NCBI GenBank assembly: GCA_031257075.1
Contig: JAIRPM010000111.1
Location: forward strand, 1 to 15,379
Direction of reading: 5' to 3'
Length of the DNA: 15,379 nt
Source: Spirochaetaceae bacterium
GTDB taxonomy: Bacteria; Spirochaetota; Spirochaetia; Treponematales; Breznakiellaceae
In this document: positions 6,138 through 13,082 of the stretch, in pieces
Layout: each line of letters begins with the position of its first letter
How positions within the stretch are numbered: position 1 is the stretch's first letter
Made by a program: the position numbers and the translations under genes
The notes under the pieces: model-generated
The model's database searches: none
What the model was told of the DNA's origin: nothing
What the model saw: the letters and a program-made list of their open reading frames with translations, nothing else

Positions 6138-6626
6138 TTAAAACCAGAGGCGGATGCCAAAACTGCCGCCTATCCAGCCGGTTCCCCAACCGCCATGCGG
6201 CAGAAAAAATTCCGGCAAAATCGAAACGCCAAGATGAGGCACCACTTGCAGGTAAATTTCAAGCAGGTCGATAGGCCGCAGCGACAGGCCGATAGGCACC
6301 CGCAGACCGCCCCATAGAGCCAGGTTATCCCATACCCCCAAACCGGCATAGGCACCTATTCCCAGGTACCAACCCAATATGGACGCTATATCCTGGTCAA
6401 TCAGGTATTTGTCGCCGGCTAGTTCAAATCCCAAACCTGCGGGGTTAGCATAAGCATGCACCGTCCAAAATATAGGAACCGATGGAAATTTAAGCGTTAA
6501 TCCTCCGCCTATCCAGCTTGACCAGCCGCCTTCTACACCAATCCCCAAACCCGATGGATGTTCGGCATATACCGCCCCTGTACCGAGTACAAGACAGACT
6601 ACCGCGATAAACAACTTCTTCTTCAT
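6138..6626 (-). CDS. Small outer-membrane beta-barrel protein
   Basis: 162 residues. A clear Sec signal peptide, MKKKLFIAVVCLVLGTGAVYA, is cut before EHPSG. The mature part alternates hydrophobic and glycine/aromatic residues in about eight amphipathic strands (such as GLGIGVEGGWSSWIGGGLTL and GWYLGIGAYAGLGV). It ends GSFGIRLWF with a C-terminal Phe, the usual signal for outer-membrane assembly. It resembles small spirochaetal eight-strand barrels of the BAPKO_0422/DUF3996 kind, but this is by pattern only. GGAGGA at 6640-6635 lies 8 nt before the ATG, so the start is firm. It is transcribed alone, divergent from the large lipoprotein. No ligand can be told. Confidence 0.8.
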   Translation of the reverse strand: MKKKLFIAVVCLVLGTGAVYAEHPSGLGIGVEGGWSSWIGGGLTLKFPSVPIFWTVHAYANPAGLGFELAGDKYLIDQDIASILGWYLGIGAYAGLGVWDNLALWGGLRVPIGLSLRPIDLLEIYLQVVPHLGVSILPEFFLPHGGWGTGWIGGSFGIRLWF

Positions 6627-6755
6627 AAAAAAAATCCTCCAAACAAAGTGAATATTTAACTGAATGTTAAACGCTCTTATTGTAACACTTATACTACATC
6701 TTTGACTAGTACCCTGTTTGGGGCCAGCACAAAGCAGCCGGTATTGTAAAAATGC

Positions 6756-6784
6756 TTGTTTTTTTGAAGACGTATTATTATTAT
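6756..6784 (+). promoter_or_regulatory. Candidate promoter of the glycine-rich lipoprotein gene
   Basis: TTGTTT (6756-6761) and TATTAT (6779-6784) are separated by 17 bp. A leader of about 55 nt with GAGGAG near its end would result. A weaker alternative, TTAAAC/TATACT, lies at 6667-6695. Both sit in the 220-bp gap between the divergent barrel and lipoprotein genes. Confidence 0.4.
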
Positions 6785-6846
6785 ATTAGTGAGAGATTAA
6801 AAGCGCCGTACACTATGGTGTGCGTCTTTGATTGAGGAGTATTATT

Positions 6847-9513
6847 ATGAAGCGTAGTTTAATTCTTACACCAGTTCTTGCAGCGGCAGCGCTATTTGCT
6901 TGTAAAGGGCCGGCCGTCCCGCCAGCAGGGAATACTGAAGACAAAAAAACACCGGAATGGCCCAAGATAACAGACGTGGTAACAGAAAAATGGGTCTATA
7001 TGAAAAACGAAACAGTCTTGCCAGAGAGTTTTAGCGTTTGGTATCAGGAAGACCCTGAGAGCGACAAGGTAAAATTAGACCCGAACAACGAAGACCTTTC
7101 CTATACCATTAGCGGGCTTACAGAGAGCAAAGCCGGTTTGCTATCCGCAAGCACATCAACCTACCGGTATGGATGGCAGCCTATTACCATAGTAATGAAA
7201 GACAACGCCAAAGTTAAAAGCGAAACGCAGATATTTGTGGCGGAAACAAACAACCCTGCCGGTAGACAGCCGGTAGCAATTCAAACGGTGAAACAGCCAA
7301 AGAAGCAAAATTATGACGTAGGCGAAGTTTTTGACAGTACGGGCATGGTAGTGGTCGTATGGTTTGGTGCGGAAACAGCGGGAGCGACCGATGCCGAAGG
7401 CGGTATCCCGGTATGGATAACCAACCCTGTAATTAACGACAGTGAACTCCGGGCCGCACGAAACGAATCGGCCAAGAAAGTATATGTAAGCCACCCGGAC
7501 CCCGCGCTCAGCACACTTTCGCCGGCAGAGGTGCCGGTATACATTATTCCGAAGCCGCACCGCATAACGCTTGCAAACGGCTCAAAACTGAACGTTCTTT
7601 CGACAACGGCGGTTACAGGACAGGCCGTGCCGCTTCTTGTCAACTCTGACGAAGCCAATTTCCAGTTCAAACCCGGCTCGCTCAAAATCGAACAATATAC
7701 GCCGATAACAGGCCAGTCGCCGCAGTACGAAGGCGACTACACCGGCCAATTGACTGAAATAAGCGTTACCCCCGCGGACGGCGCTTACGAAAAAAAGTAT
7801 GTGTTTTTTATGCCTCGTTATGATGTAACGATTAACGCGGAATATTTGACAAAAATGAGAAAGGTTACAACATTTCAATACAAGATAGGAAGCGGCTCGT
7901 ACAAGTCCATACCGGCCTTTGACCAGGATTCGGCAATACTTGATTATGAACTGATACTGAGCCCTACCGATGCTGCAGACCCGAGTTCTTACTTGAATTT
8001 GGAGGTAGCACTTGAGGATGTTAACAACATAGCAAGTCAGGGCACTACGACCATTACTATAAAGCGAGTAGGGCAGTCGCCTATAGACAATCAATCGTTT
8101 GCCGACACTGATACCAATGTCTCTTTCAACGCGACGTACACGGCGGCAATCAACAACGGCAGCACGATTACATTTGAAGTTATACTTAATTATAACAGCG
8201 GAGGAGCCTCCCCCTCCTCCACGACCCGCTCCTACAAACTTGCTGTTCAGAAACCCGACTCAACCTACGCAGTTGTTTTTGGCTATACCGGTGAATACCA
8301 GACGTTTTTGCCATGGGTGAGAGGTATGTACCAGATTGAAATGTGGGGCGCGGACGGCGGCACTGGCGGCGGAACAGCCGGAGGCACAGGCGGTTATGTA
8401 ACGGGTAAAATCGTACTGGACCCTGATGCCAGGATAGCCCCCGGCAGTCTAAAAATTCAGCCGATTTATATTTATGTAGGCGGCGCGGGCGGTAGTGTTA
8501 ACAGTGGTTATGACGGCGGCGCGGGCGGCTGGAATGGCGGCGGCGCGGGCGGTGGTTCAGGTAACAAGGGCGGTGCCGGCGGCGGCGGCGCAACATCGAT
8601 AAGTTTGGTAAAAGGGGCATGGAATGACCTCGATGTTTTGGCCAACCGGATTATGGTAGCCGGCGGCGGCGGCGGCGCGGGAACACAAGGACGCGGAACC
8701 GGCGCTCAACAAGTAAGCGGCATTACCCAGCCGGGCGTTGCGGGCAGCCCCGGCGGCGGTGTCGCAGGCAGCGCCGCAAGAACACAAGCCACTAATGCTA
8801 ATACACCCGCCAACAGTTATGGCGGCACCTACTCAATGAAGTGGTACGGTACGTTCGAAAATTACTATACAGACGCTCAGCGGCAGGTCGCGTTAACGGT
8901 GCCAAACACCTTTGCACCCGGACAAGAGCCATCAATACCAGCCGATATTAGTTTTGGATTTAACGGTCAGGGCTTCGGAATTGGTGGGAATGGCCGTCCA
9001 GGCGATGCCCCCAATAAACAATATGGAGACGGTCAAAATGGAAAGGGCGGCGGCGGCGGCGGCTGGTGGGGAGGCCGTGTTTCCATGTACAGTGGCGACT
9101 CCTACGGTTACGGTGCGGCGGCAGGCGGCGGCGGCGGCTCCAGTTATGTTTCCGGGTTTGACTTCTGCAAAAGCCTTACTCTCGCCGTAGTTGACCCTTC
9201 TACTTTTGAGACAAGCTTTACTTCCACGCAGGTTGGACAGCCTTATAATGGCGGCCAAGGCCAGCCTTCACTACGCTCACCGCAGGTGGGGGAGGTGCGA
9301 TTTGGCGCTATCGCTATGAACGACTGGGTAAGACCTCCGGCCCAACCGGCAACCCCCATACAGTATGATGCCCTTGATACACTAGCAGGCATCAACAGCG
9401 GCTCGGCAGTTCCTCCCAATCCGGTGGTGGTATCATCAGGTCCCAAGAATGGGTATGTCAAAATAAAGCTGCTCTCTGACTCTGTTAGCAGTATTGCCAC
9501 TTGGCGCAATTAA
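6847..9513 (+). CDS. Large lipoprotein with Ig-like modules and ALK/LTK-type glycine-rich domain
   Basis: 888 residues. The ATG at 6847 has GAGGAG 7 nt upstream. The TTG at 6832 is in frame but lacks a site. The leader MKRSLILTPVLAAAALFAC ends in a loose spirochaetal-type lipobox, giving a lipid-anchored Cys19. Order of parts: an Ig-like module at about 35-135; a second at about 141-235 with IQTVKQPKKQNYDVGEVFDS, typical of Big_3-like domains; a third at about 238-333 ending FFMPRYDVTINAEY, as in InlB B-repeat-like modules; a beta-rich stretch at about 340-475; then a glycine-rich domain at about 476-877. The last starts YTGEYQTFLPWVRGMYQIEMWGADGG, passes through IYIYVGGAGG, GGGGATSISLVKGAWNDL and IMVAGGGGGAG, and ends GGGGGSSYVSGF and NGYVKIKLL, the order of PF12810. 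A surface adhesive or structural role is inferred. A strong terminator follows. Confidence 0.82.
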   Translation: MKRSLILTPVLAAAALFACKGPAVPPAGNTEDKKTPEWPKITDVVTEKWVYMKNETVLPESFSVWYQEDPESDKVKLDPNNEDLSYTISGLTESKAGLLSASTSTYRYGWQPITIVMKDNAKVKSETQIFVAETNNPAGRQPVAIQTVKQPKKQNYDVGEVFDSTGMVVVVWFGAETAGATDAEGGIPVWITNPVINDSELRAARNESAKKVYVSHPDPALSTLSPAEVPVYIIPKPHRITLANGSKLNVLSTTAVTGQAVPLLVNSDEANFQFKPGSLKIEQYTPITGQSPQYEGDYTGQLTEISVTPADGAYEKKYVFFMPRYDVTINAEYLTKMRKVTTFQYKIGSGSYKSIPAFDQDSAILDYELILSPTDAADPSSYLNLEVALEDVNNIASQGTTTITIKRVGQSPIDNQSFADTDTNVSFNATYTAAINNGSTITFEVILNYNSGGASPSSTTRSYKLAVQKPDSTYAVVFGYTGEYQTFLPWVRGMYQIEMWGADGGTGGGTAGGTGGYVTGKIVLDPDARIAPGSLKIQPIYIYVGGAGGSVNSGYDGGAGGWNGGGAGGGSGNKGGAGGGGATSISLVKGAWNDLDVLANRIMVAGGGGGAGTQGRGTGAQQVSGITQPGVAGSPGGGVAGSAARTQATNANTPANSYGGTYSMKWYGTFENYYTDAQRQVALTVPNTFAPGQEPSIPADISFGFNGQGFGIGGNGRPGDAPNKQYGDGQNGKGGGGGGWWGGRVSMYSGDSYGYGAAAGGGGGSSYVSGFDFCKSLTLAVVDPSTFETSFTSTQVGQPYNGGQGQPSLRSPQVGEVRFGAIAMNDWVRPPAQPATPIQYDALDTLAGINSGSAVPPNPVVVSSGPKNGYVKIKLLSDSVSSIATWRN

Positions 9514-9528
9514 CCTTTTAGACTCCGC

Positions 9529-9599
9529 AAAGCGGCATCTGAGGTAACGTTGATTAACGTCGAGTTAATCAGTCTTTCCCTAGATGCCGCTTTTTTTTT
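9529..9599 (+). terminator. Intrinsic terminator of the lipoprotein gene with nested palindrome
   Basis: AAAGCGGCATCT (9529-9540) pairs perfectly with AGATGCCGCTTT (9582-9593), and T runs unbroken at 9591-9599. The 41-nt space between the arms holds palindromic repeat copy C, whose TGATTAAC/GTTAATCA arms form an inner stem. It lies 15 nt after the lipoprotein stop. The T-tract directly abuts the tyrA promoter. Confidence 0.85.
9540..9583. repeat. Palindromic repeat, copy C
   Basis: Left arm TAACGTTGATTAAC (about 9545-9558), centre GTCGA, right arm GTTAATCAGTC (from 9564), then CCCTAG at the right end. The inner eight base pairs are perfect. It matches copies A and B and sits inside the loop of the lipoprotein terminator. 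Confidence 0.65.
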
Positions 9600-9600
9600 A

Positions 9601-9609
9601 TGCTACACT
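9601..9609 (+). promoter_or_regulatory. Extended -10 promoter of tyrA (leaderless)
   Basis: TGC TACACT at 9601-9609 is an extended -10 element (TGn plus a TATAAT-like hexamer) with no good -35. The GTG at 9616 is 6 nt downstream, at the expected +1. Immediately upstream is the T-tract of the preceding terminator. Confidence 0.5.
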
Positions 9610-9615
9610 GGAGAA

Positions 9616-10506
9616 GTGGAACCGGCATTGGCAGAAAAAACGTATGGGATAATAGGTTTGGGGCTTATGGGCGGTTCGTTTGCCTTTGCTCTGCGGGATG
9701 AAGTGTTAGGAGAAAAAGGGCGGATTTTTGCGCTGGACGAAAAAAAAGCCGCTCTAGACCATGCCTGTGAATCCGGTATTATCGACAAAGGTTTTTTGCC
9801 CGGCGAAGCACCTGTCATGCTTTCACTATGCAACATAGTTTTTATTTGCCTATATCCCAGCCAAACGATAGATTTTCTTTTGTCCAACGCGCCTTTTTTC
9901 CAAGCAGATTCGATTGTTACCGACATATCCGGTGTAAAAAGCGCTCTGGAACATTGCCTGCCGCATATACTAGAAAACGCCTCTTTTGATTTTATCAGCG
10001 GCCACCCTATGGCCGGCAGCGAAAAAGAAGGCTTTTTACACGCGCAGCCGGCTATTTTCCGGGGACGCAACTATATTTTGCTGCCATCTCCGCGTAACCG
10101 GCGCGAAAATCTCGCGTTGCTTAAAACACTCATCCGCAAAATCGGTTTTAACCGTATCATTGAAACAGATGCGGCAACTCACGACCGCAAAATCGCTTTC
10201 ACAAGCCAACTCTGCCATATCATAGCGGCCGCGCTTGTTGACAGCGCCGAAGATGTCCGTATTACTGAATTTGGCGGCGGCAGTTTTGAAGACCTAACCC
10301 GTATCGCTATGATAAACGCCCCTCTGTGGACAGAACTTTTTATTAGCAACAAAACAGAACTGTTGCCCCATATTGAAAAATTTGAAAAGGCGCTGAAAAC
10401 CTACAAACAACTGTTGCAAACAGAAAACACCGGCTTTTTGCGCGCTACTCTTGCTGAAGTCCGCAAAAAACGCATGGAAATGGGGTATTCAACCTCTGCC
10501 GGCTAA
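9616..10506 (+). CDS. tyrA: Prephenate dehydrogenase
   Basis: A 296-residue monofunctional TyrA that oxidatively decarboxylates prephenate to 4-hydroxyphenylpyruvate with NAD(P)+ in tyrosine synthesis. The N-terminal Rossmann motif is GIIGLGLMGGS (11-21), with ALDEKK at the end of beta-2. Then come VTDISGVK (101-108), the family signature GHPMAGSEKEG (129-139), the catalytic region THDRKIAFTSQLCH (188-201, His201) and GGSFEDLTRIA followed by the WTELFISN segment. No chorismate mutase or ACT domain is fused. The start is taken as GTG 9616, at the predicted transcription start and 8 codons before the Rossmann strand. The in-frame ATT at 9550 would place the promoter and terminator inside the gene. 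It is probably a single-gene unit, since galE downstream has its own promoter. Confidence 0.92.
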   Translation: MEPALAEKTYGIIGLGLMGGSFAFALRDEVLGEKGRIFALDEKKAALDHACESGIIDKGFLPGEAPVMLSLCNIVFICLYPSQTIDFLLSNAPFFQADSIVTDISGVKSALEHCLPHILENASFDFISGHPMAGSEKEGFLHAQPAIFRGRNYILLPSPRNRRENLALLKTLIRKIGFNRIIETDAATHDRKIAFTSQLCHIIAAALVDSAEDVRITEFGGGSFEDLTRIAMINAPLWTELFISNKTELLPHIEKFEKALKTYKQLLQTENTGFLRATLAEVRKKRMEMGYSTSAG

Positions 10507-10579
10507 CCCCTCCCCCGGTAACAGACTTTGGCAAGTTTGCCATTGGCATCATTTATTCTCTTCTTCTGACGGTGTTTTA

Positions 10580-10640
10580 GCCGGAGGCTGCCGAGTGTTG
10601 CAGGAAACAGAAAAAAAGTTATCAGTACGCAACATCCGGC
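10580..10640. other. Possible structured element between tyrA and galE
   Basis: GCCGGA (10580-10585) pairs with TCCGGC (10635-10640), and TGTTGC (10596-10601) pairs with GCAACA (10629-10634). The right arms are contiguous, and the left arms are split by a 10-nt bulge. The loop is 27 nt and A-rich. It lies in a 198-bp gap with no convincing gene. It matches no riboswitch or RNA family I recognise and could be chance or the tyrA 3' end. Confidence 0.25.
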
Positions 10641-10668
10641 GAGACCTCAACGCAAAATTCTCTCCTGC

Positions 10669-10697
10669 TTTTCATTATAAAAACATATTGTTACTAT
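10669..10697 (+). promoter_or_regulatory. Promoter of galE (leaderless)
   Basis: A -35 TTTTCA (10669-10674) and a -10 TACTAT (10692-10697) with a 17-bp spacer. Seven nt separate the -10 from the GTG start at 10705, and there is no Shine-Dalgarno sequence. The fit is moderate (four of six at each box). Confidence 0.45.
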
Positions 10698-10704
10698 CAC
10701 TAGT

Positions 10705-11697
10705 GTGAATATACTAATTATTGGCGGGGCAGGTTATATTGGCAGCCATGTGGCCCGCGAAATGCTCGATGCCGGCCATAAGGTAACGGTTTTTGACAAT
10801 TTTTCGAGCGGGCAGCGTGAAAATATATTTGCGGATGAAGCATGTATCGAAGGCGACATACTTGATTATGCGGCGCTTGTCCGCGCTATGCGGGCCAACA
10901 AATATGACGCGCTTGTTCATCTTGCGGCATTCAAAGCCGCCGGCGAGTCAATGCAAAAGCCGGAAAAGTATTCGTTAAACAACCTGAACGGCACGGTGAA
11001 CATTCTCAATGCGGCGCTTGAAACAGGTATCCGTAACGTGGTTTTTTCATCAAGCGCCGCTGTTTATGGCAATCCAGAATACTGCCCTATCGATGAGGCG
11101 CATCCCACACGCCCTGAAAATTACTATGGTTTTACCAAGTTGGAAATTGAACGGATAATGGGCTGGTACGACAGGTTAAAAGGGCTGCGTTTTGCGGCAC
11201 TGCGCTATTTCAATGCCGCCGGCTATGACCCGCGTGGGCGCATAAAAGGGCTGGAACGCAATCCCGCCAACCTTCTCCCGATAATTATGGAAGCGGCCGC
11301 AGGTTTGCGCCCCGGCGTTACCATTTTTGGCGGGGACTACCCTACGCCGGATGGCACATGTGTCCGGGATTACGTTCATGTAAGCGACCTTGCCGCCGGC
11401 CATCTTGCTGCGCTTAACTGCCTTGTCCGGCAAAACAAGAGCATCACTATCAATTTGGGAAGCGAAACAGGTGTTTCTGTACATGAAATGATTGAATCGG
11501 CGCGAAAGATTACCGGCATTCCCTTTTCCGCCAGCCTAGGGCCGCGCCGTCCCGGCGACCCAGCAAAACTTACCTCATCGGCGCGTCTTGCCAAAGACTT
11601 GCTTGGCTGGCAAGCGCGGTATTCTGACGTAGAAACACTTATCACGTCTACATGGAAAATGTACACTGCCAGCCGCCCTAGGGGCAACGCTGATTAA
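10705..11697 (+). CDS. galE: UDP-glucose 4-epimerase
   Basis: A 330-residue extended short-chain dehydrogenase that interconverts UDP-glucose and UDP-galactose with bound NAD+, supplying galactose for envelope glycans. Evidence: NAD loop GGAGYIGSH (7-15), VFDNFSSG (29-36), SSSAAVYG (115-122) with the catalytic Ser, the Y-x3-K dyad Tyr141/Lys145 in ENYYGFTK, RYFNAAGYDP (167-176), and the GalE-typical YPTPDGTCVRDYVHVSDLA. It starts at GTG 10705 with no ribosome binding site. The final codons (RGNAD) and the TAA lie inside palindromic repeat copy B, so the natural C-terminus may have been altered. It could work on UDP-GlcNAc instead, which sequence motifs here do not settle. The glycosyltransferase at 675 could use its product, but the genes are not linked. 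Confidence 0.93.
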   Translation: MNILIIGGAGYIGSHVAREMLDAGHKVTVFDNFSSGQRENIFADEACIEGDILDYAALVRAMRANKYDALVHLAAFKAAGESMQKPEKYSLNNLNGTVNILNAALETGIRNVVFSSSAAVYGNPEYCPIDEAHPTRPENYYGFTKLEIERIMGWYDRLKGLRFAALRYFNAAGYDPRGRIKGLERNPANLLPIIMEAAAGLRPGVTIFGGDYPTPDGTCVRDYVHVSDLAAGHLAALNCLVRQNKSITINLGSETGVSVHEMIESARKITGIPFSASLGPRRPGDPAKLTSSARLAKDLLGWQARYSDVETLITSTWKMYTASRPRGNAD

Positions 11698-11723
11698 CCC
11701 GATGCTAATCAGTGTTGCCCTAG
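11678..11723. repeat. Palindromic repeat, copy B (overlaps galE stop)
   Basis: Left arm CTAGGGGCAACGCTGATTA (11678-11696), 9-nt loop, right arm TAATCAGTGTTGCCCTAG (11706-11723). The arms pair fully apart from one G bulge and one G-T wobble, making a stem of about 18-19 bp. This is the best preserved of the three copies. The galE stop TAA is at 11695-11697. No T-tract follows, so it is not a standard terminator, although the hairpin could protect the 3' end of the galE mRNA. Confidence 0.75.
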
Positions 11724-11875
11724 CGCCTTGCGCGATTCCGCATTGTCAAAATGAGGATGTTTTTATAGGGCAGAAATAGCGTTAAAAACCGGCGTTTTGG
11801 CTGCGAGGCGGGCCGGGAGGCCGCTGCCTCTTAAATTTGCTTTTCAAAATTCCGATAAATAACTGGGTACTACTT

Positions 11876-12982
11876 GTGTTTTTTGTCAAGCGTAAAACTT
11901 TTCGCTCAAAAAAAGCCTTCTTTTTCGTCCTGCTTTTTTTTTCCCTAAAAGCGGTTTTTGGCCAAACAACGGCCAGAATTGCGCTCATAACTGATTATTT
12001 TACCGCATTTAATGATTTTGCGGCAGAAATGGCCAGTGCAATGTCTTTTATGGGAGGGATGGGGCTTGCGTGGTCCGACCCTTATATTGGCCATCTAATA
12101 AATCCAATACCGCACTGGGGTTTTGGCCTAAGTTTAGGGGCAACTTCGCTCTCATTTGCTAATTTAGATAAATTGAATCAAGCCATGCATGTCGAAATGG
12201 AGCCATTCCTTCCCGGCAAGCAATTTCATCCTGTATACACCGGCGAATTGCGTATAGGCGGCTTTAGAACAGTGCCTTTTGACCTTGGGTTGAAATTTGG
12301 AATGCTGCCGGATTTGCCGCTCTATGCGACCGGCACTTTAAATTACAATATAATGATAGTAGGCGGCGACTTTCGCTGGTGTATAAACAGAGGCTTTGGC
12401 ATTGCCCCCAAAATGTCGATTGGTTTTGAATTCAATTATGTAACAGGCGGTTATAGTTTTTCGCCGGACGCGAGCGCCGTTATCGCGGAAAAAACGAATG
12501 CCTCAGGAACAACAGCGTCGGGCCGCAGGCTTTTTCCCGGCACAGGCGCTCTGGTAAATTACACTGCGCAGGCGACGGTCTTTGATTTGAAACTTGATAT
12601 GGCAAAAAGGTTCCCCTATTCGGGATTTACCTTTTTCGGCCAAATAAAAGCGGGCGCGGCAATAACAAGCACATCGTTTATTCTTTCCGGGGAAGGCGTA
12701 GGATGGGGCACAAGTTCTTCAACAAGCAATCAATTGAACAAATTGAATACTGACGCAAAACTTGCGACCGCAAACGAAACATTTCAAGCGCTACTGCCTT
12801 ATGGGCAGGGAACAATAACAACACTGTCGGCTACTGTGGCATTTCCCGGATTTGCGATAGACGCACAGGGCCGGCTCGGCATCGCGTTTGACCTTGACCG
12901 CTGGCATATCAGCATAGCCTATATGATGGATGTGCTTCATTTTGAGTCCGGCATAGCACTTTCTTTCCGCTATCAGCAATAG
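11876..12982 (+). CDS. Outer-membrane beta-barrel protein, treponemal type (start uncertain)
   Basis: 368 residues from the GTG at 11876; TTG 11837 would add 13. No in-frame ATG precedes the signal peptide, so the start must be a non-ATG codon. The n-region is KRKTFRSKK, the core AFFFVLLFFSL, with cleavage after KAVFG. The mature chain is rich in alternating glycine/aromatic strands (FGLSLGATSLSF, GELRIGGFRTVPFDLGLKFG, YATGTLNYNIMIVGGDF, GFTFFGQIKAGAAI, RLGIAFDLDRWHISIAYMMD) and ends FESGIALSFRYQQ, consistent with a barrel of a dozen or more strands. A weak promoter TTAAAT/GATAAA (about 11831-11859) would leave a leader of about 10 nt with no Shine-Dalgarno sequence. No specific family was recognised. 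It is convergent with the 630-residue gene. Confidence 0.72.
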   Translation: MFFVKRKTFRSKKAFFFVLLFFSLKAVFGQTTARIALITDYFTAFNDFAAEMASAMSFMGGMGLAWSDPYIGHLINPIPHWGFGLSLGATSLSFANLDKLNQAMHVEMEPFLPGKQFHPVYTGELRIGGFRTVPFDLGLKFGMLPDLPLYATGTLNYNIMIVGGDFRWCINRGFGIAPKMSIGFEFNYVTGGYSFSPDASAVIAEKTNASGTTASGRRLFPGTGALVNYTAQATVFDLKLDMAKRFPYSGFTFFGQIKAGAAITSTSFILSGEGVGWGTSSSTSNQLNKLNTDAKLATANETFQALLPYGQGTITTLSATVAFPGFAIDAQGRLGIAFDLDRWHISIAYMMDVLHFESGIALSFRYQQ

Positions 12983-13067
12983 AACCGTGTTGTTCAGCCG
13001 GCTTCTTCCGAAAACCCCATCGATTTCTTCTATAGCAGAGGCCTGTCCGCAAAACCGCCGAATTCAC

Positions 13068-13082
13068 AAACAGCCGCTGTTT
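13068..13082. terminator. Small hairpin between convergent genes
   Basis: AAACAG (13068-13073), CCG loop, CTGTTT (13077-13082): a perfect 6-bp stem that includes part of the stop codon of the minus-strand gene. On the plus strand it is followed by AGAATTTT. It is at best a weak terminator for the barrel gene. No other signal was seen in the 98-bp gap. Confidence 0.25.

Noticed and set aside
7156..8094. Several long minus-strand open frames under the large lipoprotein gene
   Set aside because: They are antisense to a gene with signal peptide, ribosome site and recognisable domains. Their translations are Cys/Arg/Tyr-rich without motifs.
8340..9160. GGC-rich reiterations suggesting a DNA minisatellite
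   Set aside because: They are explained by glycine codons of the glycine-rich domain. Unit length and spacing are irregular.
9603..10070. 155-codon open frame on the minus strand within tyrA
   Set aside because: It is antisense to a confident prephenate dehydrogenase and shows no family features.
10451..10708. 85-codon plus-strand frame bridging tyrA and galE
   Set aside because: It overlaps the tyrA end out of frame and has no start signal or recognisable protein. The gap is better treated as noncoding.
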